A stretch of DNA of 64,000 nucleotides from Crossiella sp. SN42 (GCF_023897065.1 NZ_JAMHIV010000023.1:62001-126000); one strand, 5' to 3'; shown: positions 7,718 through 15,706, numbered from the stretch's first letter. Notes: generated by a model not told the origin, from the letters alone. Numbers and translations: made by a program.

Positions 7718-8893
7718 GTGCGGATCGAGATCGGTGAGCTGGACGCGCTGCGGGAGCACCGGGCAGCCGGGCGGGACCTGCGGCACACGGTGCTGGTCGG
7801 GCTGGACCTGACCGGCCAGGCGGAGCACGAGCTGCTGCGCACCAGCCTGGACGGCGCGCTGCTGCTGGGCTGCCGCCTGACGCCAACGGCCAGGGACCGC
7901 GCCGAGGCCAGTGGCGCGCTGGTGTTCCCGGACATCCCGGAGCTGCCCTACCGCGCCTACCGGTCCTCGCTGTACACGGTGGCCGAGCTGTTCGAGGGCC
8001 TGGACCCGCGCCGCCCGGAGACCTACCGGGACACCCCGGACGCCAGGGTCTACCGGCACAGCCGTGCCATCGGCGGCAGCACCGGCAACCACCCGGACCC
8101 GCTGCACGCGCTGGCCGAACGCCTGCACGACCACGCCATCACCGAGGCGCTGGAAGACCTGCTGGCCGCCTGCGCGGCGCAGGGCAGGGCCAACCCGGTC
8201 GCGGTGATGGGCGGCCACGCCTTCCGCCGGGACAGCCCCGAGTACCGCCAGGCCGCCGAGCTGGGCCGCGCCATCGGCCGCAGCCCCACCGGTTTCACCG
8301 TCCTCACCGGCGGCGGCCCCGGCGCCATGGAAGCCGTCCCCCTCGGCGTCCGACTGTCCACAGTGGACGATGACCAGCTCACCAAAGCCTTGTCGGAACT
8401 GGCCGCCGCCCCGACCTTCCACGCCGCGAAATCGTCCACAGTGGACGATGCGACGATCGGCCGCTGGGTGCAAGCGGGCCTGTCCCTCGACCTGCCGGAA
8501 CCGCAGCCGCTGCCCCGCACCATCGGCATCCCGACCTGGTTCTACGGCCACGAACCGCCCAACCCGCTGTGCGAGCTGCACGCCAAGTACTTCGCCAACT
8601 CCGTCCGCGAGGACGGCCTGCTCACCGTCGCCACCGGCGGCGTGCTCTACACCCCTGGCCGCGCGGGCACCGTCCAGGAGATCTTCCAGGACCTCACCCA
8701 GAACTACTACGAGAGCGTCGGCCCCGCGGCACCCATGGTGTTCCTGGGCAAGCGGTTCTGGACCGAGGAGCTGCCGGTGGCCGACCTGGTGCACCGGCTG
8801 ACCAGCGGCAGACCGGCGGAACGCTGGATCCTGGTCACCGACGACCCGGGCGAGGCGGTCGCACTGCTGGAGGACTACGCGGGCACCGGCTGA
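7718..8893 (+). CDS. LOG-family (lysine decarboxylase-like) Rossmann protein
   Basis: A 391-residue protein of the TIGR00725/LOG superfamily. It has the nucleotide/phosphoribose loop TGGGPGAMEA (197-206) and the second motif as PGRAGTVQE (313-321), where the usual PGGxGT has Arg in place of the second Gly. LOG enzymes release free cytokinin bases from their monophosphates or cleave related nucleotides; at about twice the LOG length, this protein belongs to a longer, uncharacterised branch. Two copies of a 17-bp palindrome-bearing sequence (8356 and 8434) sit in its coding region and encode STVDD both times. Confidence 0.8.
   Translation: MRIEIGELDALREHRAAGRDLRHTVLVGLDLTGQAEHELLRTSLDGALLLGCRLTPTARDRAEASGALVFPDIPELPYRAYRSSLYTVAELFEGLDPRRPETYRDTPDARVYRHSRAIGGSTGNHPDPLHALAERLHDHAITEALEDLLAACAAQGRANPVAVMGGHAFRRDSPEYRQAAELGRAIGRSPTGFTVLTGGGPGAMEAVPLGVRLSTVDDDQLTKALSELAAAPTFHAAKSSTVDDATIGRWVQAGLSLDLPEPQPLPRTIGIPTWFYGHEPPNPLCELHAKYFANSVREDGLLTVATGGVLYTPGRAGTVQEIFQDLTQNYYESVGPAAPMVFLGKRFWTEELPVADLVHRLTSGRPAERWILVTDDPGEAVALLEDYAGTG
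8356..8372. repeat. 17-bp dispersed repeat GTCCACAGTGGACGATG, copy 1
   Basis: GTCCACAGTGGAC is a 13-bp palindrome around a central A, followed by GATG. A second copy starts at 8434 and a third, with central T, at 39245. All are inside coding DNA and encode TVDD. Confidence 0.7.
8434..8450. repeat. 17-bp dispersed repeat GTCCACAGTGGACGATG, copy 2
   Basis: Identical over 17 bp to the copy at 8356, 78 bp downstream in the same reading frame of the LOG-family gene. Confidence 0.7.
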
Positions 8894-8985
8894 GTCGTTC
8901 CGGTCAAGTCACGATACGGCCAAACGGACTAACACCGCGCGCTCCCACACGACGAACGGGACACCCCAGCCGAATCGAGGGCCCC

Positions 8986-9558
8986 GTGAAGCTCGCCGCC
9001 GCCTGCCTGTCCGTCCTGCTCCTGTCCGCCTGCGCCGACGCCGCCCCACCTGCCGCCCCACCGCCCAGCCCCACGATCACAACCACCACACCGCCCGCGC
9101 CAAGCACCACCACGGCCGCCCGAAAGCAGTCCGCACGCGGCAACCTGGTGAAGAACGTCGGCGAGCGAGCAGGCTGGACCACCCGCGATCAGGAACTGGC
9201 CGCCGACTTCACCCTGACCGCCATCGAGGTCGATCCGCGCTGCAAGGCGCAGTGGGAGAACACCGGCGGCAAGCACATGCTCGTGTTGAGCTTCACCGTG
9301 GAGACCACCGCGAAGCTGCCTGCCGACCAAGCCTGGTGGATCATGGCGCACGATTTCGAGGTCATCGGCCCGGACGGGTTCACCGAGTCCGCACTCGTTC
9401 CCGACGGCTATGGCAACTGCCCCAAGGACTTGCTGCCTACCCGGCCCTACGCGCCGGCCTCGAAGTTCACCGGGAAACTGGTGCTGTTCAGCAAGCACGC
9501 GCACGGCACGCTCGTCTACCGGATGGCCAGCGACGTCGGCTGGGAATGGACCTACTGA
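8986..9558 (+). CDS. secreted lipoprotein with DUF4352-like Ig domain
   Basis: A 190-residue lipoprotein. The signal peptide has the lipobox LLSAC (Cys at about 16), then a Pro/Thr-rich linker (about 22-50) and a C-terminal beta domain resembling DUF4352-type extracellular Ig folds (hydrophobic TLTAIEVDP, HMLVLSFTV, KLVLFSKH strands). The GTG start at 8986 has GAGGG 4 nt upstream and is the only start that gives a signal peptide; the longer open frame to the left is antisense noise. The last 7 bp overlap the 3' end of the convergent YbaK gene. Ligand unknown. Confidence 0.8.
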   Translation: MKLAAACLSVLLLSACADAAPPAAPPPSPTITTTTPPAPSTTTAARKQSARGNLVKNVGERAGWTTRDQELAADFTLTAIEVDPRCKAQWENTGGKHMLVLSFTVETTAKLPADQAWWIMAHDFEVIGPDGFTESALVPDGYGNCPKDLLPTRPYAPASKFTGKLVLFSKHAHGTLVYRMASDVGWEWTY

Positions 9559-10094
9559 GCCAGCCCCGGCAACACCTCCGCGTTCGGCAGCTTGGCCAAC
9601 AGCGACCCCGGCACCAGCAGCTTGCTGTGCCGCACCCCGCTGCCGATCACCAGTTCCGGCGCCTCCGCCACCTCCGGCGCGAGCAGGATCGGCCAGTCCG
9701 CGGGCAGGCCGATCGGGGTGATCCCGCCATAGGCCATGCCGGTGCGGGTGACCGCCTCGTCCATCGGGGCGAAGCTGGCCTTGCGGGCGTCCAGGCGTTT
9801 GCGGACCACGCCGTTGACGTCGGCCCGGGTGGTGGCCAGGACCAGGCAGGCGGCGTAGCGGGTGACCTCGCCGCGGCGGCCGGCCACGACCACGCAGTTG
9901 GCCGAGGCGGACAGTGGGGAGCCGTACTCGGCGCAGAAGGCCGCCGTGTCGGCCAGGTCGGGGTTGATCTCGGCCACGCCGCAGCGCTCGGCCGCCAGGG
10001 TGCGGAGCATGGTGGCCACCGGGGCGGCCAACAGGTCCAGGCGGTCTTGGGCGGGGTGGACGGTGAGGGTGCCCGCGATGGTCCAGCCGGTCAT
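9552..10094 (-). CDS. YbaK/EbsC-type aminoacyl-tRNA deacylase-like protein
   Basis: A 180-residue YbaK/ProX-fold protein. The family hydrolyses mischarged tRNAs such as Cys-tRNA(Pro) or Ala-tRNA(Pro) in trans. The central VVAGRRGEVTRYAACLVLATTRADVNG segment and the TGMAYGGITPIGLP segment, with its conserved Gly-Gly-x-x-Pro loop, are characteristic. It has a less conserved N-terminus than classical YbaK. The ATG at 10094 is preceded by TAGCCT at 7 nt spacing, so it is probably leaderless; that hexamer contains the stop codon of the upstream DJ-1 gene. Confidence 0.82.
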   Translation of the reverse strand: MTGWTIAGTLTVHPAQDRLDLLAAPVATMLRTLAAERCGVAEINPDLADTAAFCAEYGSPLSASANCVVVAGRRGEVTRYAACLVLATTRADVNGVVRKRLDARKASFAPMDEAVTRTGMAYGGITPIGLPADWPILLAPEVAEAPELVIGSGVRHSKLLVPGSLLAKLPNAEVLPGLAQ

Positions 10095-10101
10095 GTCCGG
10101 C

Positions 10102-10107
10102 AGGCTA
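10102..10107 (-). promoter_or_regulatory. -10 element TAGCCT of the YbaK gene, overlapping an upstream stop codon
   Basis: Read on the minus strand, TAGCCT ends 7 nt before the ATG at 10094. Its first three bases are the TAG stop of the DJ-1/PfpI gene (10107-10105). Confidence 0.5.
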
Positions 10108-10647
10108 GCCGAGGCCGAACTCCTTGAGCGCGGCCTGGTTGAAGGCGGGCAGGTCCTTCGGGGTGCGGCTGGTGATCAGCCGCCACTCGCGGTGGTCGCA
10201 GACCTGGACCTCCCGGTCGACCCACTCGCCGCCCGCGTTGCGGATGTCGGTGGCCAGGCTCGGGAAGGAGGTCAGCACGCGGCCGTTGACCAGGTCCGCC
10301 TCGACCAGCAGCCAGGGGGCGTGGCAGATCGCCGCGATGGGCTTGCCCGCGGCGGCGATGGCCTGGACGAACCGGGCGGCGTCCTCGTCCATCCGCAGCT
10401 CGTCGGCGTTGGCCACCCCGCCGGGCAGCACCACGCCCGCGTAGTCGGCCGGGTTGGCGTCGCTGAGCGCGACGTCCACGGTGAACTCCTCGGCCGGGTC
10501 CAGGTGGTGGTACGCCCGGACCGTGCCCAGCTTGGTGGACAGCAGCCGCGGCACGCCGCCCGCCTCCTCGACGGCGGCCCAGGGGTCGGTCAGTTCGGCC
10601 TGTTCGATGCCCTCGCTCGCGACGAGGAACGCGATGCGCTTGTCCAT
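10105..10647 (-). CDS. DJ-1/PfpI family type 1 glutamine amidotransferase-like protein
   Basis: A 180-residue PfpI-type protein. The nucleophile elbow is AICHAPW with Cys at about 109, followed by the family His; the acidic residue is in the GGVANADELR segment near 77-86. Relatives act as glyoxalase III-like deglycases or stress chaperones (YhbO/PfpI); which activity applies here cannot be told. The ATG at 10647 is separated from its neighbours by short gaps and a TAGGCC hexamer lies 6 nt upstream. The stop is shared with the next promoter. Confidence 0.87.
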   Translation of the reverse strand: MDKRIAFLVASEGIEQAELTDPWAAVEEAGGVPRLLSTKLGTVRAYHHLDPAEEFTVDVALSDANPADYAGVVLPGGVANADELRMDEDAARFVQAIAAAGKPIAAICHAPWLLVEADLVNGRVLTSFPSLATDIRNAGGEWVDREVQVCDHREWRLITSRTPKDLPAFNQAALKEFGLG

Positions 10648-10675
10648 GCCCAGGGCCTACCCGGTGCCGCCGGGG

Positions 10676-11455
10676 TTACACCGCCCAGTCGGCCAGCAGG
10701 GCGCGCAGTTCACGGCGGTGGGTGACCAGCGGGATGAGCGCGGGCAGCACCGCGAGCCGGGCGGCGGGGAAGGCGGCGGCCACCGACTTGGCCACGTGCT
10801 CGGGGTGCAGCGGGTCACCGGTGGCCGAGACCACCAGCACCTTGGCGGTCACCTCGGCCAGCGCGGCCGCATCCGGCACCGGGACCTGGGCCGGTAGCTC
10901 GCGCAGTGCCTCGCGCAGGCGCAGCAGGGCGGCCACCCGCTTGTCCACGTAGTCGGCGAAGTCCTGGCCCGGCGGGAGCTCACCGGCCACCACGGCCTGC
11001 AACCGGCTGCTGTCGCCGGTGGCCAGCGCGTGCTCGGTGGCCTCGGACATCCGGCCGAGCGGGTCCGCGCCCGCTGCCGTGCGCGGCTCGTCCAGCACCG
11101 CGGGCAGCAGCAGGGCCAGCCGCTCGAACCGGGCCGGGTGCCCGGCGGCGATGTGCAGCAGGGCACTGGCGCCGAGCGAGGTGCCGATCGCGGCGGTGGC
11201 GCCGACCTCGTCGGCCACCGCGAGCACGTCGGCGGCGATGGTGTCGTAGCGGAAGTAGCCGGGCGGGGCGTCCGGGGACTCGCCGTGGCTGGGCAGGGTG
11301 AGCACCACCCTGGTGCCGGGCAGGCCGGTCGCGGGCAGCCGCGCCTCACCCGGGGTGGCGCCCAGTCCGGGGACCAGCAGGGTGACCGGGCCGCCGGTGC
11401 CGTGCACGCTCCAGCGCACGCCGTTGGCCGTGGCCGTGGCCAGTGGCGAGCTCAC
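10676..11455 (-). CDS. alpha/beta-fold hydrolase
   Basis: A 259-residue alpha/beta hydrolase: oxyanion region VPGLGATPG, nucleophile elbow GTSLGAS (Ser at about 99), acid in VVSATGDPLHPEHVA and late His in LVTHRREL. The substrate cannot be predicted. The GTG start at 11455 overlaps the TGA of the DUF2516 gene (GTGA), so it is the last gene of the XRE-HbhA-DUF2516 run. An equally open frame extends upstream to 12055, but that is antisense-frame noise across the DUF2516 and HbhA genes. Confidence 0.83.
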   Translation of the reverse strand: MSSPLATATANGVRWSVHGTGGPVTLLVPGLGATPGEARLPATGLPGTRVVLTLPSHGESPDAPPGYFRYDTIAADVLAVADEVGATAAIGTSLGASALLHIAAGHPARFERLALLLPAVLDEPRTAAGADPLGRMSEATEHALATGDSSRLQAVVAGELPPGQDFADYVDKRVAALLRLREALRELPAQVPVPDAAALAEVTAKVLVVSATGDPLHPEHVAKSVAAAFPAARLAVLPALIPLVTHRRELRALLADWAV

Positions 11456-11745
11456 CACCGGGGGCCGCGCTGGGCCTCGATCACCTTCGGTCGCACGTCC
11501 ACCAGGTAGACCAGGACCGCGACCAGCCCGGCCATCCAGAACAGCGAGCCTGGCCCGCCGAAGACGAACAGCGCCAGCGCGGCGGTGCCCCCGCCGGTGA
11601 TGCCGAGCCAGGCCGGCTTGCTGAGCTTGTCCGCCGCGGTGAAGGCGTCCGCGCGCTGGATGAGAGCGTGCACGAACGCGAACAGGCCGACCGGAATCGC
11701 GGCGAAGTAGATGATTTTCAAGATCAGGGCAGCAGGTTCGAGCAC
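11452..11745 (-). CDS. DUF2516 small membrane protein
   Basis: A 97-residue membrane protein with three hydrophobic segments (about 6-27, 45-63, 65-82) and a charged C-terminal tail, matching the actinobacterial DUF2516 family (Rv0476-like). It lies directly downstream of the HbhA-like gene, as I recall for the mycobacterial order Rv0474-hbhA-Rv0476. The GTG start at 11745 begins VLEPAALILK. Function unknown. Coupled to the following hydrolase by a GTGA overlap. Confidence 0.82.
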   Translation of the reverse strand: MLEPAALILKIIYFAAIPVGLFAFVHALIQRADAFTAADKLSKPAWLGITGGGTAALALFVFGGPGSLFWMAGLVAVLVYLVDVRPKVIEAQRGPRW

Positions 11746-11858
11746 ACCACCAGGGTACGACGAAGCCCGGCCGCGCCGGAGCCCAGCGGAGACGAAAGCC
11801 ACCGCCGGCCAGTTCGGGGCTGGTCGGCGGCGGCAGCTTTCGGCGGGCTCCAGCCAGG

Positions 11859-12518
11859 TCAGCTGGTGGTCTTGCGCGCACCGGTGGTGCTGCCACCGGT
11901 GGTCTTGCGGGCGCCGGTGCTGGTCTTGGCGGCCGGCTTGCGGGCGGTGGCGGTCTTGGTGGCGGCGGCCACGTCCGCGCCTGCCTCCTCGACCTTGACC
12001 GCGACGTCCTCGATCTTCTCCGCGACCTTCTCGGCGGCCTCGGCGGTCTTCTCACCGGCGGCGCGGGTCCGGCGGGTGACCTTGCCGAGCACGTCGTCGG
12101 CCAGCTCGCGAACCTCGGCCGCGGCCTCCTCGACCCGGTGCTGGGCGGTCTGCACCTGCGGGTTGGCGCGCAGCTTGTCCAGGGTGGCCTCGCCGCGCTC
12201 GGCCAGGTAGCCGTAGAGCTGCTGGGCGGCCTGGGTGTAGGCGTCCACGATCTTGCGGAACTCGGCCGGGTCCAGCTTGCTGCGCAGCTCGCCCAGGTCG
12301 GTGGGCAGGTCGTTCACGGCGGTGGTGGCCTTCTCGGCGCGCTCGCCGACGGTCTCGCGGGCCTTGGTCAGCGCGTCCACCACGGCCTTGGCGGCCAGGT
12401 CACCGGCGCCGAGGGCGGCCAGCAGCGGGGTGCGGGCCTGCTCGATGGCGGCGTTGAACACGGTGGCGGCCTGTTCGGTGGCCTTGCGGACGTCTTCAGC
12501 GGTGGGCAGTGCGGGCAT
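11859..12518 (-). CDS. heparin-binding hemagglutinin (HbhA)-like protein
   Basis: A 219-residue, almost entirely helical protein. Residues about 5-150 form amphipathic coiled-coil helices rich in Ala, Glu and Arg. The last about 50 residues are a Lys/Ala/Thr-rich low-complexity tail with repeated GARKTT units, like the lysine-rich heparin-binding tail of mycobacterial HbhA. In soil actinomycetes the homologue probably acts in the cell envelope or cell-pole/lipid-body association rather than in adhesion; that is inference. It follows an XRE gene 7 bp upstream and precedes DUF2516, the same neighbourhood as in mycobacteria. Confidence 0.8.
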   Translation of the reverse strand: MPALPTAEDVRKATEQAATVFNAAIEQARTPLLAALGAGDLAAKAVVDALTKARETVGERAEKATTAVNDLPTDLGELRSKLDPAEFRKIVDAYTQAAQQLYGYLAERGEATLDKLRANPQVQTAQHRVEEAAAEVRELADDVLGKVTRRTRAAGEKTAEAAEKVAEKIEDVAVKVEEAGADVAAATKTATARKPAAKTSTGARKTTGGSTTGARKTTS

Positions 12519-12525
12519 TACTGGA

Positions 12526-12933
12526 TCACTCCTCGGTGGGTGAATCGGCTGGCGGGGTCGTGGCGGCGTTCTCCCGCCGGAACGACTCGTAGACGTCGAG
12601 CAGCACCTGCTTCTGCCGCTCGTTCAGGTCTGGGTCGGCGAGCACGGCGTCGATGACGGGCCCGCCAGGGCGCTCCTGCAGGATTCCGGCCTGCACGTAG
12701 AGCGCCTCGGCGGAGATCCGCAGCCCCTTGGCGATCTGCTGCAGGATCTCGGCGCTCGGCTTGCGCAATCCGCGCTCGATCTGGCTGAGGTACGGGTTGG
12801 ACACACCGGCGAGCTTGGCCAGCTGGCGCAACGAGATCTGCGCGGTCGCCCGCTGGGTGCGGATGTAGTCACCGATATCACGGCCGAGATCAGCGACCAC
12901 CTGGTTGACCGACTTGCCCTGGTCTTCCGTCAT
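12526..12933 (-). CDS. XRE-family regulator of the HbhA locus
   Basis: A 135-residue DNA-binding protein with one helix-turn-helix of the Cro/C1 type at about 26-75 (ISLRQLAKLAGVSNPYLSQIERG is the turn region, residues 34-56) and a helical tail. The ATG at 12933 is preceded by an unusually complete ribosome site, GGAGGTGA, 4 nt upstream. It is the Rv0474 counterpart by synteny, first in the HbhA-DUF2516 run, and probably regulates it. Its own promoter lies in the 123-bp divergent space shared with the fluoride channel genes. Confidence 0.88.
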   Translation of the reverse strand: MTEDQGKSVNQVVADLGRDIGDYIRTQRATAQISLRQLAKLAGVSNPYLSQIERGLRKPSAEILQQIAKGLRISAEALYVQAGILQERPGGPVIDAVLADPDLNERQKQVLLDVYESFRRENAATTPPADSPTEE

Positions 12934-13044
12934 GGGGTCACCTCCTCTCGCCTGTCTCCGACCGTACGCAAGAGTGCTAGCTCCTGCAAGCGCTCTGCTA
13001 ACAGATCCGCGGTGGGCTCGCACACACCCGATCGGGCCAGCGCC

Positions 13045-13050
13045 TACCGT
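13045..13050 (+). promoter_or_regulatory. -10 element TACCGT of the fluoride channel genes
   Basis: TACCGT ends 6 nt before the GTG at 13057 and no ribosome site is present, implying a leaderless mRNA. I searched the space to 12934 for a crcB-type fluoride riboswitch and did not recognise one. Confidence 0.4.
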
Positions 13051-13056
13051 GGTCCG

Positions 13057-13401
13057 GTGCGGGTTCTGTTGCTCATCTCCGCCGGTGGCGTGCTCGGCGC
13101 GCTGGCCAGGCACGCCGTCGGCACGGCCTTTCCCTGGCCCTGGCCGACGGTCGGCGTGAACGTGCTGGGCTGCTTGCTGATCGGCTTGCTGATCAGCCGC
13201 ACCGGCCCGGAATCGGCGCTGCGCCCGTTCCTGGGCACCGGGGTGCTGGGCGGGTTCACCACCTTCTCCGCCTACGCCGTGGACGTGGTCCGGCTGACTC
13301 ACGAGGGCCGCGCCGCCGAGGCCGCCGCCTACCTCGCGGTCACCCTGCTCGGCGCGCTGGCCGCGGTCTGGGCCGGCCGAGCGCTCGGCGCGGCCCGGTG
13401 A
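13057..13401 (+). CDS. crcB: fluoride channel subunit CrcB/Fluc (first of pair)
   Basis: A 114-residue four-helix membrane protein of the Fluc family, which exports fluoride passively. The signature GGFTTFSAYAVD (about 66-77) carries the Na+-site Gly and the phenylalanine-box residues, and VGVNVLGC (about 29-36) supplies the pore Asn. Two adjacent crcB genes usually encode a heterodimeric channel. Its TGA overlaps the next GTG start (GTGA at 13398). Confidence 0.93.
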   Translation: MRVLLLISAGGVLGALARHAVGTAFPWPWPTVGVNVLGCLLIGLLISRTGPESALRPFLGTGVLGGFTTFSAYAVDVVRLTHEGRAAEAAAYLAVTLLGALAAVWAGRALGAAR

Positions 13402-13742
13402 ACGCGCTGCTGGTGGCGCTGGGCGCGGCCGTTGGCGCGCCGCTGCGCTACCTGGTCACCGAGTGGGCGCGGCGGCGCTTCCCCGGCCTGCCCTGGGGCA
13501 CCTTCGCGGTGAACACCGCGGGCTCGCTGCTGCTCGGCCTGCTCGCCGGGGCCGCGGTGGCCAGCCCGGCGATGGCGCTGCTGGGCACCGGCTTCTGCGG
13601 CGCGCTGACCACCTACTCCACCTTCGCGCTGGAGACCAGCCAACTGCCCAAGGGCAAGGCCGCGCTCAACGCGATCGGCAGCGTTGTCGCCGGAGTTCTG
13701 GCCGCCGCCACCGGCTTCCTGCTCGGTACCCTGGGCTGGTGA
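13398..13742 (+). CDS. crcB: fluoride channel subunit CrcB/Fluc (second of pair)
   Basis: A 114-residue Fluc subunit with the same pattern as its partner: FAVNTAGS (pore Asn) and GFCGALTTYSTFALE. The two subunits differ clearly in sequence, as in heterodimeric Fluc channels. The GTG start overlaps the first subunit's stop, and its own TGA overlaps the start of the zinc-ribbon gene, giving a tightly coupled three-gene unit. Confidence 0.93.
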   Translation: MNALLVALGAAVGAPLRYLVTEWARRRFPGLPWGTFAVNTAGSLLLGLLAGAAVASPAMALLGTGFCGALTTYSTFALETSQLPKGKAALNAIGSVVAGVLAAATGFLLGTLGW

Positions 13743-14161
13743 TCTGCCCGAAGTGCCAGGACATCATGCAGACCGTGGACCGCACCGGTGTGCACATCGA
13801 CGTCTGCCAGGACTGCAAGGGCATCTTCCTGGACCGCGGTGAGCTGGAGCGCCTGGTCGACGCGGCACTGATCTACCGCCAGGCCGCCGAGGCCCGCGAG
13901 CGCGAGGCGGCCGCCACCGCGAGCACCGGGGCCAACCCGGTCACCAGCGAGCAGCCGGTGCCCGCCCAGCCGCCGCCCTACCAGCCGGAACCGGGTTACG
14001 CGCCGCCGCCACCGGCCTACCCGCCGCCGGGCTACGCCGCGCCGCCGTTGCCGCCGGGCTACGGCCAGCCCGCGCCCTACGGCCACGACCCGTACGCGCA
14101 CGACCCGTACCACCGGCGGCGCAAGAAGAAGGACATCCTCTCCGAGCTGTTCGACCTGTAA
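13739..14161 (+). CDS. TFIIB-type zinc-ribbon protein with proline-rich tail
   Basis: A 140-residue protein. The N-terminus is a zf-TFIIB zinc ribbon with ligands CPKC (3-6) and CQDC (24-27), followed by FLDRGELERLVD, the family's conserved tail. Residues about 75-120 are Pro/Tyr/Gly-rich low complexity (PPAYPPPGY repeats) and the end is basic (HRRRKKKD). The GTG start overlaps the crcB stop. The role is unknown; the ribbon suggests nucleic acid or protein binding. It ends 7 bp from the convergent DUF5753 gene. Confidence 0.82.
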   Translation: MICPKCQDIMQTVDRTGVHIDVCQDCKGIFLDRGELERLVDAALIYRQAAEAREREAAATASTGANPVTSEQPVPAQPPPYQPEPGYAPPPPAYPPPGYAAPPLPPGYGQPAPYGHDPYAHDPYHRRRKKKDILSELFDL

Positions 14162-14168
14162 CGCCTGC

Positions 14169-15026
14169 TCAGACCAGCTCGTCGGCGATCCTGGCGATCA
14201 GCGCGACCGAGTCCTTCTGGCTCATCGCGGCCATGGTCAGGTGGTCCATGGCCAGCTTGTACCGGCGCACCTCGGCCGCCTTCTTCATGCCCTGCCAGCC
14301 CGCCGAGTTCTCCAGGAACACCACCGGCGGGTCCACCGGGTCCGGGAACTCCAGCAGCGCCACGTTGTCCCCGATCAGCGGGTGCGCGCCGGCCGCGTTG
14401 GGCAGCACCTGCACGGTCACGTTGGCCCGGTAGGCCAGGTGCAGCAGGTGCCGCAGCTGCTGGCGCATGGCATCGGCGGGCACCACCAGCCTGCGCAGCG
14501 CGGACTCCTCCACCACCGCCCACAGGGTGAGCGGGTTGACCCCGGTCAGCCGCTCCTGCCTGGCCAGCCGCAGCGCCAGGCTGCTCTCCACGTCGGTGCG
14601 CTCCACCGGGGACCAGGCGTTGAGCAGCTCGTAGGCGTACTCCTTGGTCTGCAGCAGGCCGGGCACCAGGCCACTGCTGAAGGTGCGCAGCGAGCTGGCC
14701 GCGGCCTCCAGGCCGAGGAAGGTGTCGAAGCCGGGCGGCACCGCGCCGGTTCCGTAGGACTGCCACCAGCCCTTCTGCTTGGAGTCCTTGGCCAGGCCCA
14801 GCAGGATCTCGATCTTGTCGTCGGCCGCGCCGTAGAGCTCGGCCATGGCCCGGACCTCCAGGGTCCGCACCGGCACCCGGCCCGTCTCGATCTTGGAAAT
14901 CTTGCCCTGGGAGCAGTCCAGCGCCTCGGCGACCTGGACGTGGGTGAGCCCCGCTGCCTCGCGGAGCTGTCGTAGTTCGGTGCCGAGTCGGCGGCGCCCC
15001 ACGGTCGGGCTTTGCACCTGGGCCAC
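14169..15026 (-). CDS. XRE regulator with DUF5753 ligand-binding-like domain
   Basis: A 285-residue regulator: an N-terminal helix-turn-helix (about 12-68, with LTHVQVAEALDCSQGKISKIE) followed by the DUF5753 domain (about 95-280; FSSGLVPGLLQTKEYA and VLPNAAGAHP are typical). Such proteins are abundant in mycelial actinomycetes and are often paired with a small DUF397 protein; none is found next to this one. The GTG start at 15026 has GGGGAG 7 nt upstream. Confidence 0.88.
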   Translation of the reverse strand: MAQVQSPTVGRRRLGTELRQLREAAGLTHVQVAEALDCSQGKISKIETGRVPVRTLEVRAMAELYGAADDKIEILLGLAKDSKQKGWWQSYGTGAVPPGFDTFLGLEAAASSLRTFSSGLVPGLLQTKEYAYELLNAWSPVERTDVESSLALRLARQERLTGVNPLTLWAVVEESALRRLVVPADAMRQQLRHLLHLAYRANVTVQVLPNAAGAHPLIGDNVALLEFPDPVDPPVVFLENSAGWQGMKKAAEVRRYKLAMDHLTMAAMSQKDSVALIARIADELV

Positions 15027-15170
15027 GCGTTCGCTCCCCTGTTCGGCTCTACTGCTCGCGGCAGTGTCGCGCGATCGGGGACCAACCCTCAACAGGGCTC
15101 ACCGTAGGTCACGAAAACGACCCGCATTCGGCCCATCGCCGCAGCGAATATTCTCATCTAGCGTCAAGAA

Positions 15171-15206
15171 CGGCCGGGCGGTGCGCGCGCCCGCACCGCC
15201 CGGCCG
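15171..15206 (-). terminator. hairpin terminator after the PadR/ABC exporter run
   Basis: A perfect 15-bp stem (15171-15185 with 15192-15206) and 6-nt loop lie 18 bp past the end of the VTT-like gene. The following minus-strand sequence starts TTCTTG, a weak U-tract. Confidence 0.6.
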
Positions 15207-15223
15207 CCTGGAATATGTGTCGC

Positions 15224-15706
15224 TCAGAAGCGCCAGTCCACACTGCCGAGCAAGCTGCCGCCGCTGGCCAGCACGCAGAACCGGATGATCCGGCCGAGCA
15301 GCGCGGCAGGCAGCAGCACCCGCAGCGGCAGCCGTCCGGCCCCGGCCACCACGACCAGGATCGTGTACGGCGGGATGCCCACCGAGGCGCTGAGCAGCAC
15401 CACGAAGAAGCTCCACCACGGCCGGTGCGCGCAGGTGTCCTGGAAGTGCCGGAACCAGGTGGCGAACCGGCCCTTGGAGGTGCCCAGCCTGCGGGTCACC
15501 CAGGGCATGTTGATCACGCCGCGCGCGGCGTAGTAGTGCACCATCTTGCCCAGCACGTGCCCCACGCCGGTCACCACACCGGCGGCGAGCCAGTGCAGGT
15601 CCGGCCGGGCCGCGGACAGCCCGACCAGGTACAGCTCGACGCTGAAGACCGGCAGGATGCCACTGCCGACCGCCGCGCCGAACAGGCTCAGCAGCGGCCA
15701 GCTCAC
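15224..15706 (-). CDS. small VTT/DedA-like membrane protein
   Basis: A 160-residue integral membrane protein with four or five hydrophobic segments. The pattern GSGILPVFSVELYLVG near the N-terminus and SASVGIPPYTILVVVAGAGRLPLRVLL with a final membrane helix resembles YqaA/VTT (SNARE-associated Golgi protein) domains, which are linked to lipid handling or flipping. The GTG start at 15706 overlaps the stop of the second permease (GTGA), so it belongs to the exporter run. The family call is by pattern only. Confidence 0.65.
   Translation of the reverse strand: MSWPLLSLFGAAVGSGILPVFSVELYLVGLSAARPDLHWLAAGVVTGVGHVLGKMVHYYAARGVINMPWVTRRLGTSKGRFATWFRHFQDTCAHRPWWSFFVVLLSASVGIPPYTILVVVAGAGRLPLRVLLPAALLGRIIRFCVLASGGSLLGSVDWRF

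Noticed and set aside
6683-8794. A 703-codon open frame opposite purU and the LOG-family gene
   Set aside because: Both plus-strand genes are clear family members; the antisense translation is low-complexity His/Gln/Arg sequence.
12934-13056. Possible fluoride riboswitch before the crcB pair
   Set aside because: I could not find the conserved crcB-motif elements, and the -10 box only 6 nt from the start leaves no room for a leader.
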